Below, piece by piece: positions 15,184 to 23,580 of a stretch of DNA of 64,000 nt (position 1 is the first letter of the stretch; each line of letters starts with the position of its first letter). The translations under genes and the position numbers were made by a program. The notes under the pieces were generated by a model that saw nothing but the letters and a program-made list of their open reading frames with translations, was not told the origin of the DNA and did not search any database. The DNA is from Lancefieldella rimae ATCC 49626 (GTDB taxonomy: Bacteria > Actinomycetota > Coriobacteriia > Coriobacteriales > Atopobiaceae). The stretch spans positions 62,001-126,000 of the forward strand of contig NZ_ACFE01000002.1 in the NCBI RefSeq assembly GCF_000174015.1. The letters run 5' to 3'.

Positions 15184-15837
15184 ATGTCACTCGCTTCAAA
15201 CATCAAGTATTACCGCCAGCGTGAAAACTTAACGCAAGAAGAACTCGCCGAGAAGGTTGACGTTGCACGCTCAACAGTTACTCAATGGGAGACCGGTTGG
15301 TCTCAACCAAGAATGGGGGCTATTCAGAGAATAGCTTCGGTGCTCAATGTTTCAGTTAGTGACCTTGTTGCCGACAGCATTTCCATGAATAGTACTTCTC
15401 GCCCTGCTGCTTCTATCACACCTACACCTTCAAGGGTTGCCTATGCGCCGCTGCTTGGTCGTGTGCATGCCGGAGACGCTCAAGAGCCCGTTATGCTTGA
15501 AGAGAAGATATCAGCTCCTTATGAAGTGATTCAGCACCGGCCTCACGCTTACTTCCTAGAGGTTGAGGGAATGTGTATGGGCAATGTATATCCTGAGGGC
15601 TGCTATGTTCTCGTAGACCCGGATGTAGTGCCGCAGAACGGCTCTATCGCCGTCGTGTCTATTGATGGAGCGGATTACGTTATGAGACGGATGTTTCGAG
15701 GTGCAAATACGCTCGTACTGTCGCCTGATACGTATGTGGAGGGTTTTGAGGATATTGTTGTGAGTAATCCGGATGATCATGAAGTGAAGTTCGCTGGAGC
15801 GGTTGTATGGTTCCAAGCGGCTAAGGAAATGGAGTAG
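15184..15837 (+). CDS. CI-type repressor with LexA/S24 fold (altered catalytic dyad)
   Basis: A 217-residue lysogeny repressor. Residues 1-62 form an XRE helix-turn-helix (QEELAEKVDVARSTVTQWE). Residues 85-215 form a LexA-like S24 domain with an Ala96-Gly97 pair at the expected cleavage site (GRVHAGD). The usual VEGDSM nucleophile motif reads VEGMCM, so Ser is replaced by Cys131, and the usual lysine position (YVMRRMF) carries Arg168. The fold is kept but self-cleavage may be lost or changed. It starts the plus-strand lysogeny operon, 13 bases before the exonuclease gene. Confidence 0.9.
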   Translation: MSLASNIKYYRQRENLTQEELAEKVDVARSTVTQWETGWSQPRMGAIQRIASVLNVSVSDLVADSISMNSTSRPAASITPTPSRVAYAPLLGRVHAGDAQEPVMLEEKISAPYEVIQHRPHAYFLEVEGMCMGNVYPEGCYVLVDPDVVPQNGSIAVVSIDGADYVMRRMFRGANTLVLSPDTYVEGFEDIVVSNPDDHEVKFAGAVVWFQAAKEME

Positions 15838-15850
15838 ATGGGGAGCATAG

Positions 15851-16606
15851 ATGGATAGAATGTTGAGCCGAGGTTCTAACTACTATAAGAGACTCCTTGC
15901 GATACCTGCAGAGAAAATCCTTTGCATAGATACAGAGACAACCGGACTTGACCCTAGAAAAGATGAGATCATACAGCTATCTATGATAGATGGTCATGGG
16001 AAGAGCATCTTTGAGTCGCTTATATGTCCGCCTACACGAAAAAGATGGCCTAATGCTCAAGAAATCAATGGCATTACACCTAAAATGGTTAAAGGAAAGC
16101 CGGAACTTGAAGAAGTTGCTGATCAGGTGCAGGAAGCTATAAATGCAGCCGATCTTATCGTTGGATACAACCTGCCTTTCGATATTTCTATGATGGAGGC
16201 AGAGGGCTTTGATTTCTCCGATAAAGAACAATACGATTTGATGGAAGACTATGCGCAGGTTTTTGGAAGATGGAGCAGCGCTAAAGATGATTATCTTTGG
16301 ACGAAGCTTACTACAGCAGCAAAGCACTATGGGATTAAGTTTGCCGCACATGATGCAGGGGAAGATGCGAGAGCAACTATAAAGCTCTTCTATGCAATGC
16401 TTTCCGATCCTGAGTTCATGGCGGCGGCTGTAGCTAAAGATAGAGCTTATGTGAAAATACAAAAAGAAACAGAGAGAGCCACTCAAGAACAAAAGGTACA
16501 AAAGACAACTTGTCTTATCGTAGTGATAATTTTGATGGTTTTCTTCGGAATAATTATTCTGAGTATTATATCTTGGCTCTCTTCCTGTGTTCGCTTGCTC
16601 GGGTAA
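15851..16606 (+). CDS. Membrane-anchored DEDDh 3'-5' exonuclease-like protein
   Basis: A 251-residue protein. Residues 20-195 form a DnaQ-like exonuclease: CIDTETTGLDPRKDEIIQLS (motif I, Asp/Glu), LIVGYNLPFDISMM (motif II Asp) and HDAGEDARATIKLFYAML (motif III, His then Asp). A charged linker leads to one strongly hydrophobic segment (about 219-243, CLIVVIILMVFFGIIILSI) at the C-terminus, so the nuclease would hang from the membrane on its cytoplasmic side. It is co-transcribed with the repressor (GGGGAG site) and thus expressed in the lysogen, which suggests an exclusion or defence role rather than replication. Confidence 0.82.
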   Translation: MDRMLSRGSNYYKRLLAIPAEKILCIDTETTGLDPRKDEIIQLSMIDGHGKSIFESLICPPTRKRWPNAQEINGITPKMVKGKPELEEVADQVQEAINAADLIVGYNLPFDISMMEAEGFDFSDKEQYDLMEDYAQVFGRWSSAKDDYLWTKLTTAAKHYGIKFAAHDAGEDARATIKLFYAMLSDPEFMAAAVAKDRAYVKIQKETERATQEQKVQKTTCLIVVIILMVFFGIIILSIISWLSSCVRLLG

Positions 16607-16621
16607 AGTTAGGGATACATT

Positions 16622-17689
16622 GTGTCTATTGACAAGCTCCCATCGGGTAAGTGGCGCGTTCGCGTTGAAATGGGACACGATAGCTCCGGCAAGAGGCTAC
16701 GTGCGCAAAGAGTAGTGCCAACAAAAAAAGAAGCAAAAGCTGTAGAGCATATGCTCTCTGAACTTCACAGAACTGATGCGCTCATTAGAGAGCGTATCAG
16801 GTTTGATGATTTTGTATGGCAGTATTATCTACCATACACGTCAGAAAGAGTGCGCTATACAACCCTAGCGGCCTATAAAAGAGACATTGGGCATCTTCTG
16901 CCCGCCTTTGGCCATATGATGGTCGACGAAATCGATAAAGTACACATACAGTCGCTTATAAACACTTCCAGCACGTATAAGGTTGCGAAGAACTCAAGGG
17001 ATTGTTTGCGGCAGATACTCAACTATGCCGTTGAACTTGGATTCATAAAAATCAATCCGGCAAGAGCAAAGTTTGATTTTCCTGCTCCTGAAATATATCC
17101 AGAAGAGCACAACGGAACTTGGCTAACGACATTCGAGCAACACGATCTATTTTTGGCCAAGATAGACCATCCAAGATTTAAGCTTGTCGCCGAACTCGGC
17201 CTGGGGCTTGGTCTGAGGCGTGGTGAAATCTTTGGACTGGATTGGGAGGATATAGACCTCGAGAAACGCATCGTCCACATTCAAAGGACGTATGCCCGCC
17301 AGGAGCACAAACACGAGTTAATGTCTCCTAAAACTAAAAAGAGCAACAGATATATTCCACTTAGAAAAGAACTGGCTTACTACCTATCCAAAGAATACGA
17401 GTTGAGGGGACATCCAACCGGTGCTGTAGTGGTTAGTCCTAATAAGAGACGATCAAATCCAGTTTCAACCTCACAGGGTTGGTTGAAATACTTACGAGAA
17501 AACAACCTTGAAGAGGTAAGTATCTTAAATATGCGTCATAGTTTCGCCACAGCTTGCATGAATGCCGGAATGGATGTTACAAAGGTTTCTAAGTTGCTCG
17601 GCCATACGAACATCACAACCACAGTGAGTAGGTATGTACGATACAAGCCCGAGGATATGGTGAAAGATTTTGACGCTCTTTTTGAATAA
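16622..17689 (+). CDS. int: Prophage tyrosine integrase (end of element)
   Basis: A 355-residue site-specific recombinase with GTG start after AGGG. It has an arm-type N-terminal domain (GKWRVRVEMGHDSSGKRLRA), a core-binding domain (60-155) and a catalytic domain with Arg near 200 (GLGLRRGEIFGLDW), Arg305 (LNMRHS), His328 (LGHTN) and Tyr338 (SRYVRY). The first His of the usual H-x-x-R is Leu302 here. It points towards, and lies about 100 bases from, a tRNA-Ser 3' fragment, so this is the enzyme that most likely inserted the prophage. Confidence 0.92.
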   Translation: MSIDKLPSGKWRVRVEMGHDSSGKRLRAQRVVPTKKEAKAVEHMLSELHRTDALIRERIRFDDFVWQYYLPYTSERVRYTTLAAYKRDIGHLLPAFGHMMVDEIDKVHIQSLINTSSTYKVAKNSRDCLRQILNYAVELGFIKINPARAKFDFPAPEIYPEEHNGTWLTTFEQHDLFLAKIDHPRFKLVAELGLGLGLRRGEIFGLDWEDIDLEKRIVHIQRTYARQEHKHELMSPKTKKSNRYIPLRKELAYYLSKEYELRGHPTGAVVVSPNKRRSNPVSTSQGWLKYLRENNLEEVSILNMRHSFATACMNAGMDVTKVSKLLGHTNITTTVSRYVRYKPEDMVKDFDALFE

Positions 17690-17795
17690 AAGAGAAAGAT
17701 TTTGGGTCACGTATGGGTCAGAGCATAAATATTTCATTTGGAAAACGGCAGTTAGAATAGTCTATAAATGAATCTGAAAGGTTTTGTTCTCGGTT

Positions 17796-17822
17796 TTCGA
17801 ATCCCCAGCTCTCCGCCATTTT
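17796..17822 (+). other. Right attachment site: 3' end of tRNA-Ser
   Basis: TTCGAATCCCCA then GCTCTCC, G and CCA read as the T-loop and 3' T-stem, 3' acceptor strand, serine-type discriminator G and CCA of a tRNA-Ser. The bases before TTCGAAT do not pair with CCCCA, so the match to a tRNA starts here and this is a fragment, not a gene. Integrases commonly use such 3' tRNA segments; the whole tRNA-Ser would be at the other prophage end, left of the window. Confidence 0.78.
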
Positions 17823-17833
17823 AATTTCATGTG

Positions 17834-17876
17834 TCTCTGTCTGAACCTACCGTAAACTCAGACAGAGATATTTTTA
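17834..17876 (+). terminator. Terminator of the original host tRNA-Ser
   Basis: TCTCTGTCTGA and TCAGACAGAGA form a perfect 11-base stem with a 13-base loop, followed by TATTTTTATC. It lies just beyond the attachment fragment and probably ended the tRNA-Ser transcript before the phage inserted, which supports the prophage boundary. Confidence 0.8.
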
Positions 17877-18011
17877 TCTAACCATACCGTTCTTCTTTTC
17901 TTTATCATCCTCTCAATACCTCTCTTTCCCAAAACCACATTTCAGAGAAGCTGAAATGGTTCCCTCTATCTCCCCTACAGGTATTGACTCTAACTTTTTT
18001 CGTGAAAACAC
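17877..18011. other. Non-coding host sequence beyond the prophage
   Basis: No gene seen. Pyrimidine-rich sequence between the tRNA-Ser terminator and the tRNA-Arg promoter. Confidence 0.5.
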
Positions 18012-18040
18012 TTGCATTTTACAAACAGGTCTGTCATATT
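18012..18040 (+). promoter_or_regulatory. Promoter of tRNA-Arg(ACG)
   Basis: TTGCAT (18012-18017) and CATATT (18035-18040) with a 17-base spacer, about 10 bases before the tRNA 5' end. Confidence 0.65.
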
Positions 18041-18050
18041 GTTAGCGCAC

Positions 18051-18127
18051 GCGGCGTTACCTCAGCTGGATAGAGGACCTGACTACGAATCAGGGCGTCA
18101 TAGGTTCGAATCCTATACGCCGCACCA
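18051..18127 (+). tRNA. tRNA-Arg(ACG)
   Basis: A 77-base cloverleaf with acceptor GCGGCGT/ACGCCGC, anticodon loop CTACGAA (ACG), T-loop TTCGAAT and encoded CCA. ACG is read as inosine-wobble in bacteria and decodes CGU/CGC/CGA. Confidence 0.97.
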
Positions 18128-18136
18128 TTGAATTTT

Positions 18137-18163
18137 AAGGCTCCTAAACGGGAGCCTTTTTTA
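18137..18163 (+). terminator. Terminator after tRNA-Arg
   Basis: AGGCTCC/GGAGCCT stem with a six-base loop followed by a T-run (TTTTTTAT). Confidence 0.9.
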
Positions 18164-18197
18164 TACAAAATATCAGTTACTTTTACAGATGCCCCTC

Positions 18198-18539
18198 TTA
18201 CAATTCTCTCAGACAACAATCACTTTCAGAACCTAGACTCTTATAGGTATAGTGAATGCTTTGTGCGTCACAGATATCAAGAATATCTGCAATGCATTCC
18301 GTCTTCTCTGCAACCAACTGCCAAAATAAATCTTCAGAGGACTGACGTCCATACCGAGACTCTAAAGCATCTTTGAGCTGCAGAGCGCTTGTATCGTCTA
18401 GCAGCAAGTAAGAAACATGCTCGTCTTCACCAAAACCAACCTGAGAGGGATGGCCGGATACATACGCTCTCAAGGTAAGAGATCCGTCTTGAGACCGCTT
18501 GATGGTTAATTCTTCTTTGTCTGGGATATCGTGCTTCAT
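18198..18539 (-). CDS. Conserved small protein, unknown
   Basis: About 113 residues from MKHDIPDKEELTIKRSQDGS. It is acidic, with strands (SLTLRAYVSG, EHVSYLLLDD) followed by a helical C-terminal half with several cysteines (ECIADILDICDAQ). ATG at 18539 has AGAGGAAG six bases upstream and is better than an ATG 12 codons earlier. No family recognised; no operon partner is close. Confidence 0.6.
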   Translation of the reverse strand: MKHDIPDKEELTIKRSQDGSLTLRAYVSGHPSQVGFGEDEHVSYLLLDDTSALQLKDALESRYGRQSSEDLFWQLVAEKTECIADILDICDAQSIHYTYKSLGSESDCCLREL

Positions 18540-18762
18540 GTACGTCTTCCTCTCTCTTGGTTCTCTATATCCCATTTTAGCATATTTAGAACATAAGTTC
18601 TATGAAATCTCAAAATTCTGTCCTCTTCCGGACTGCGTTACATACGCTACAGTTACACATGCCCAGCCGAAATAATTTTCTATTTTGTTTACCGAGAACA
18701 AAGGTATCGTCGAGACTTCGGTCATTTTTATGGAGCTTCAAAAGTCCTCATGAAAGTCTTTT

Positions 18763-20046
18763 TTAGTCTTCAGGTCGGATGACTTCAACACCGCCCATGT
18801 ATGGAACAAGCGCTTCGGGAACGGTTACGGAACCGTCCTCATTTTGATAATTCTCAAGAATGGCAGCCATGGTACGCCCAACCGCAAGGCCGGAACCATT
18901 CAATGTGTGCACGAGCTGTGTCCCTTTGACCGCAGGATCCTTAAAGCGGATGCCTGCACGTCTTGCTTGAAAATCCTTGCAATTTGAACAAGAAGAAATC
19001 TCTTTATAGTTGTTGTAGCTGGGAAGCCACACTTCAATGTCATAACATTTTGCCGCAGAAAATCCCAAATCTCCCGTACAAAGTGTTACCACATGATACG
19101 GAAGTTTAAGCAACTGGAGGATCTTCTCGGCCTCTGTAACCATGGACTCAAGCTGATTCATGGAATCTTCCGGCTTGGAAAACTTTACCATCTCAACCTT
19201 ATCGAACTCGTGGACTCGGATAATTCCACGCGTATCTCGTCCCGCCGATCCTGCCTCCTCACGGAAACACGGTGTAAATGCCGTGTAGAGAAGTGGCAAC
19301 TGGTCTGCGTCAAGAATCTCTCCACGATGGATATTGGTAAGTTGAACCTCCGCAGTTGGAATGAGATAAAGGTCGGGTTGTACGTGATAGAGATCATCCT
19401 CAAACTTGGGAAGCTGGCCTGTTCCAAAGAGCGAATCATGATTGGTGATGACCGGCGGCCAAAATTCCTTAAAACCGGCTTTATTGTGCTGGTCAATCAT
19501 AAAGTTGATAAGCGCGCGCTCCATACGGGCACCAAGTCCACCAAGAAGATAGAACCGTGTTCCGGCAAGCTTTACGCCCCTATCAAAGTCAATAATCCCC
19601 AAGTCAACGCCGAGATCCCAATGTGCTTTAGGTTCAAAATCAAATTCAGTCGGGGTACCCCAGCGGCGAACTTCAGGATTGTCGGAATCATCAACGCCAT
19701 ACGGCACCGACTCATCCGGAATGTTTGGAATCGCAGCCACAAGCGCCGTCAGCTCTTCTTCAACGCTACCGCGACGCTGATCAAGCTCGGCTATGCGCTC
19801 CTTGTTGGCGCTAACCTGCTGCTTTGCTGCCTCAGCTTCATCCTTTTTACCCTCACGCATAAAAAGGCCGATTTGTTTTGAGATGGCATTGCGCTCTGCC
19901 TGCAAACTTTCAACCTCAGCAATAACCGAACGACGCTCGGCATCAAGCTCAAAGAACTTCTCACGATCCCAATGGGCATTTTGACGAGATGCACAGGCAG
20001 CATCAATTACATCGGGGTTCTCACGAACAAACTTGATGTCAAGCAT
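18763..20046 (-). CDS. serS: Seryl-tRNA synthetase
   Basis: A 427-residue class II synthetase that charges tRNA-Ser. Residues 1-110 are the long coiled-coil arm that grips the tRNA; the core has motif 2 ([19 protein letters not shown]) and motif 3 ([20 protein letters not shown]). Length and order are standard. It starts [12 protein letters not shown] with a ribosome site AAGGAG. It stands alone between tRNA-Arg and tRNA-Leu. No T-box-like leader was seen in its 140-base upstream region. Confidence 0.98.
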   Translation of the reverse strand: MLDIKFVRENPDVIDAACASRQNAHWDREKFFELDAERRSVIAEVESLQAERNAISKQIGLFMREGKKDEAEAAKQQVSANKERIAELDQRRGSVEEELTALVAAIPNIPDESVPYGVDDSDNPEVRRWGTPTEFDFEPKAHWDLGVDLGIIDFDRGVKLAGTRFYLLGGLGARMERALINFMIDQHNKAGFKEFWPPVITNHDSLFGTGQLPKFEDDLYHVQPDLYLIPTAEVQLTNIHRGEILDADQLPLLYTAFTPCFREEAGSAGRDTRGIIRVHEFDKVEMVKFSKPEDSMNQLESMVTEAEKILQLLKLPYHVVTLCTGDLGFSAAKCYDIEVWLPSYNNYKEISSCSNCKDFQARRAGIRFKDPAVKGTQLVHTLNGSGLAVGRTMAAILENYQNEDGSVTVPEALVPYMGGVEVIRPED

Positions 20047-20121
20047 TCAATATCTCCTTGAACGACAATAATGTGTGTCTGATGTAACACAGATTCTATT
20101 TTTGCACAGTTATATTTCCGG

Positions 20122-20150
20122 TTGCAATTTTTCAAGTATATACTTGTAAT
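20122..20150 (+). promoter_or_regulatory. Promoter with palindromic operator before a small membrane protein gene
   Basis: TTGCAA (20122-20127) and TGTAAT (20145-20150) are spaced by 17 bases. The spacer contains the perfect 14-base palindrome CAAGTATATACTTG (20133-20146), which would block polymerase if a dimeric repressor bound it. Confidence 0.55.
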
Positions 20151-20189
20151 GCTCGATATAAAGCAACACTTCTCTTTTGGAGTTTTTGT

Positions 20190-20396
20190 ATGAATGCAAT
20201 TGGTGATCTTTTTACATGGCTCTTTACCGATCAAACCGGCGTTTTGTGCCTTGTCGGCGGGGGAATCCTCTTCTTTCTCCTTATCTCGCTTGTTCTTGAG
20301 CGCAGAACAAAAAGGCGCTATTACAACCACGAGAAGAGCGATGATGACTGGAGCCTCTTTGACGATGACGAGCCATCGGACTCCGATAAAGCATAA
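20190..20396 (+). CDS. Small single-span membrane protein
   Basis: A 68-residue protein: one membrane segment (about 16-36, TGVLCLVGGGILFFLLISLV), a basic patch (ERRTKRRYYN) that places the tail in the cytoplasm, and a very acidic C-terminus (DDDWSLFDDDEPSDSD). A GGAG site precedes the ATG. No family recognised. Divergent from serS, followed by a hairpin and tRNA-Leu on the other strand. Confidence 0.65.
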   Translation: MNAIGDLFTWLFTDQTGVLCLVGGGILFFLLISLVLERRTKRRYYNHEKSDDDWSLFDDDEPSDSDKA

Positions 20397-20398
20397 AG

Positions 20399-20421
20399 AA
20401 AAAGCCCCGAGTCGGGGCTTC
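20399..20421 (-). terminator. Terminator after tRNA-Leu
   Basis: AAGCCCCG/CGGGGCTT stem with a three-base loop; on the minus strand it is followed by TTTCTTT, so it serves tRNA-Leu and perhaps also ends the 68-residue gene on the plus strand. Confidence 0.8.
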
Positions 20422-20431
20422 ATATAAAAAA

Positions 20432-20518
20432 TGGTGCGGGCGAAGGGACTTGAACCCCCACGGGCTGTTGCCCATATGCACCTGAAGCATACGCGTCTGC
20501 CAATTCCGCCACGCCCGC
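20432..20518 (-). tRNA. tRNA-Leu(CAG)
   Basis: An 87-base type II tRNA with acceptor GCGGGCG/CGCCCGC, long variable arm (GGGCAACAGCCC region), anticodon loop TTCAGGT (CAG), T-loop TTCAAGT and encoded CCA. Confidence 0.97.
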
Positions 20519-20651
20519 ATGCTCGGCAATAATACTACATTTTCTGCTTTTCTTGCATGGGATTCTTCCATAAACTTGTAAACGAACATTTAGGAGTAAA
20601 ATAACGCTTGTCACAGGCGACACATACACTTTAAACACACAAGGAGCCGCC

Positions 20652-22463
20652 GTGAGAGACACCGGATCTACTCATATTACGCAATATACCAAGCGCAGGA
20701 GGGCTATCGTTCCTGCAGATCAGATATCTGATGCCTCTGAGACGGATCAACCTGAGATGCTTCTTGGCCGCTACCGCGTGCTCGCGCGTTGTGGACATGG
20801 CGGGTTTGGTACCGTATGCACATGCTGGGACACGCGTCTCCAACGCCGAGTTGCAATAAAACGTATGCCCTTGACCGATATCGCCGACCATCAGGGTATT
20901 CTTACTTCAACGATTGATGAAGCGCTCGCAGAAGCGCGGACGGCTTGTCTTCTGGCGCACCCCAATATCGTGAGCGTTCACGATTTTGAATCGGATGAAG
21001 CATATGCATATCTCGTTATGGAGTTTGTTGACGGTCTCAATCTTTCGGAACTGCTCGCCCGTGTAGAAGGCGGCGCGCTTACCCATGACGAGCTTGCCCA
21101 TGTTGTCGCTTCTCTTGGACGCGCCCTCGCGTATGCGCATGAAAACGGTGTTCTGCACCTGGATATCAAGCCCACCAACGTCATGATTGACAGACAAGGT
21201 ACGGTAAAGCTTGCAGACTTTGGCATGGCCACTCTTGCCTCCGCTACAGGCTACGGCGACGCACGAGGGGGCACCGTGGGCTACATGCCTCCCGAACAAA
21301 TAGAGGGGTTTCTCGTCGATGAGCGCGCCGACGTCTTCTCACTTGCGGCCGTAGTGCGACAAGCACTAACCGGTCATAATATATATGCCGGTAAAAGTGC
21401 AAAAGAATCTCTCGCCAAGATACTCAAACAACCGCATACGCTTGAGACAGAAGATCCAACCCTATCCCGCGCGGCAATTGACGAGCTGAACCAGGCACTC
21501 TCTTTTGACAGCGCTCGCAGACCAGCTGATGTAGCCGAGTTCAGTAACAACCTTTCATACGAACTGGGCGACAAGACCGCCGGCGAGAAGAGCTTGCGGG
21601 AATTAATAGGACAAACCAGAGAGGAAGAAGACGGACCGTTAGACGATACCCGTCTGCCGCTTGACGTTCGGTATCCCCGGCTTTTCTCGGCTCTTTCACG
21701 TATCGCATCAGCCGCTACAACCGCGCTGCTTGTATTTCCCCTGCTCAAATCCCTGGTGCCTGAATCCATGTCTTTCCAACTCACGGGTGTTGTACTGTCT
21801 GCAGCAGCCGCGGCGCTCTGGACCCCTTTAGGTTCGGCTTTGGTGCTTTCGGCTTTTATATATGCACTCGCATCCATAAGTCCTACAAGTACATCGTTTC
21901 CCCTTGCGGCAGTCTCCACGCTTCTCTCCGGTACATGGTGGATACTCGCGGGAAGGACAAATCGTTTTGCCACAAGCGCCGGACTTTTTCCGGCCCTCTT
22001 CCCTATGTGTGTTGCAGCTCCGGGACTTGCAGGAGCGACTCTAAAACCCCTGCCTGCATGTCTTACGGGAGCTTTTGGGTATCTTTTTGGCATCGCCTTC
22101 TCAAAAGCCATGCCTCTGCAATTTGCGGCAACTCCCCTCTTTTTTGATTTATTGTCCGCCATGAGCCGGGCTTCATTTTGGATTATGTGTTTAGGCTGTG
22201 CTTTGTCATCATACGCGGCAGCGCTCGTAAGTAAGAAAAGAAGTCGTATTCGCATGGTTTTCGGACAGATCGTTGGGCTTGTTCTCTTTTTAGGTACGAT
22301 TTTTTTAGCTTCTTACGTGGAAAATAAAAGTTTTTTGCCTAGTGTCAACTGGGTTCCCATCATTTTTGCGGTAACCTTGTGTGTACTTGTATGCATAGTA
22401 ATTGTCCTGACAGGCCCACATTCGTACGGCCGTGAAGGCGAGGATATGAATGAGCTTTATTAG
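20652..22463 (+). CDS. Ser/Thr protein kinase with polytopic membrane domain
   Basis: A 603-residue protein. The kinase domain (about 40-305) has GHGGFGTV (48-55), VAIK (Lys70), HLDIKPTN (Asp171, Asn176), DFG (189-191) and PPE (215). The HRD arginine is Leu, so it is a non-RD kinase and may not need activation-loop phosphorylation. The C-terminal half (about 345-595) has some seven or eight hydrophobic segments of unknown fold. GTG start after AAGGAG. It opens the wall-signalling cluster; its end overlaps fhaA by 14 bases. It takes the place of the PknA gene in the usual actinobacterial order but is built differently. Confidence 0.88.
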   Translation: MRDTGSTHITQYTKRRRAIVPADQISDASETDQPEMLLGRYRVLARCGHGGFGTVCTCWDTRLQRRVAIKRMPLTDIADHQGILTSTIDEALAEARTACLLAHPNIVSVHDFESDEAYAYLVMEFVDGLNLSELLARVEGGALTHDELAHVVASLGRALAYAHENGVLHLDIKPTNVMIDRQGTVKLADFGMATLASATGYGDARGGTVGYMPPEQIEGFLVDERADVFSLAAVVRQALTGHNIYAGKSAKESLAKILKQPHTLETEDPTLSRAAIDELNQALSFDSARRPADVAEFSNNLSYELGDKTAGEKSLRELIGQTREEEDGPLDDTRLPLDVRYPRLFSALSRIASAATTALLVFPLLKSLVPESMSFQLTGVVLSAAAAALWTPLGSALVLSAFIYALASISPTSTSFPLAAVSTLLSGTWWILAGRTNRFATSAGLFPALFPMCVAAPGLAGATLKPLPACLTGAFGYLFGIAFSKAMPLQFAATPLFFDLLSAMSRASFWIMCLGCALSSYAAALVSKKRSRIRMVFGQIVGLVLFLGTIFLASYVENKSFLPSVNWVPIIFAVTLCVLVCIVIVLTGPHSYGREGEDMNELY

Positions 22464-23580
22464 TGATTTTGAAGATCGTATCGGTTCTGTCTTTGGTTCT
22501 GCACCACAGGGATACGCAGAGCCGTTCTCTTTTAAGAAGCTCGCAAAGCGTGCGGCTAAAGAGATGGAACATGAAACGTACGAGATTGACGGCATAGACA
22601 CCGCTCCGGCTCTCTATACCATCTTGGTCTCTCCTACCGACGACTCGCTCATGCGTCCCTTGTACGCTGATTTGACCGCCGAAGTTGCGGCCTTTGTGGC
22701 TGCACAAGCGGAGCGTAGAAACTACATCTTCGTAGGAACGCCGCTGGTGCGCTTTATGGTAGATCCATCTCTTAAATCAGGGAAATTTGCGGTCTTTGCC
22801 GAGAACATCGACAGCACCACGCTCGATCGTCTCCGCGACGAAGAACGCGCCTTTCTCGGCGGCAATTCAAGCGTCGGCGGTGCAGCGGCTGTTCTCCCCA
22901 ATAAAAATCGAGCTCCCCATGGTCCTGCTCGCCAAGCCGGGGTGTCTCTGCAGCACGTCTCGGCGGCGGCCGTTCCCTCTATACCGGATGCGCCCTTGTA
23001 TCCGGAGTCCCCTTCCGATCCACCCGCCGGATTTACCGGTACGGATGCCGGTCTTGCGGTAATGCCGATGGACTTTGTGGAGGCAGAAGGTTCCATCCCC
23101 GTAGTTTCAGCCGCCGAATCAACCCCCATGCCCGTTCTTACCAATATTGACGGCGCTGCGGATAACATTCCCCCCGTTGCGGCCATTCCTACGGCATCTC
23201 CTGTTCCAAGTACCCAACGTCGTCAGATGCCATCCGATCCACGTCGTTCAATCGGCCACAATACCGGTCGGGCGCTTGATCCACAAAACCAAACTCCTTT
23301 CTGCATCCTGATAGACCGCCAAAGTGGACGTTCATATCGGGTTGAAGCACCGACTGCTATTATCGGTCGCGAGCGCTCCCAGGCAGATGTGGTATTGCGT
23401 GATCCCAATGTTTCACGCCGCCACGCCGAACTGCGGTATGATGGTCGTCATTGGCATATCGCAGACTTGCGTTCAACAAACGGAACGCTTGTAAACGATA
23501 TCGATGTCGATGAGATTATTCTGCACGATGGAGACCTTATCACCGTTGGTCTCGTGAACCTCGAGTTCCGGGAGAACTAA
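22450..23580 (+). CDS. fhaA: FhaA-like protein (DUF3662 plus FHA domain)
   Basis: A 376-residue protein with an N-terminal DUF3662 domain (about 1-115, MSFISDFEDRIGSVFGSAPQ and DDSLMRPLYADLTAEV), a proline/alanine-rich disordered linker (140-270) and a C-terminal FHA domain (about 295-375; IIGRERSQADVVLRD, VSRRHAELRYDG, STNGTLVND), which binds phosphothreonine. In mycobacteria FhaA binds the pseudokinase MviN and helps control peptidoglycan synthesis. Coupled to the kinase and to fhaB (TAATGA). Confidence 0.92.
   Translation: MSFISDFEDRIGSVFGSAPQGYAEPFSFKKLAKRAAKEMEHETYEIDGIDTAPALYTILVSPTDDSLMRPLYADLTAEVAAFVAAQAERRNYIFVGTPLVRFMVDPSLKSGKFAVFAENIDSTTLDRLRDEERAFLGGNSSVGGAAAVLPNKNRAPHGPARQAGVSLQHVSAAAVPSIPDAPLYPESPSDPPAGFTGTDAGLAVMPMDFVEAEGSIPVVSAAESTPMPVLTNIDGAADNIPPVAAIPTASPVPSTQRRQMPSDPRRSIGHNTGRALDPQNQTPFCILIDRQSGRSYRVEAPTAIIGRERSQADVVLRDPNVSRRHAELRYDGRHWHIADLRSTNGTLVNDIDVDEIILHDGDLITVGLVNLEFREN

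Noticed and set aside
18034-18219. Minus-strand 61-codon frame
   Set aside because: It crosses tRNA-Arg and its terminator.
19093-19881. Plus-strand 262-codon frame
   Set aside because: It is the complement of serS with no recognisable protein features.
20047-20121. T-box riboswitch upstream of serS
   Set aside because: No specifier or antiterminator-like T-box sequence was seen and the leader is short.
21374-22255. Minus-strand 293-codon frame
   Set aside because: Antisense to the membrane kinase; composition is that of a shadow frame.
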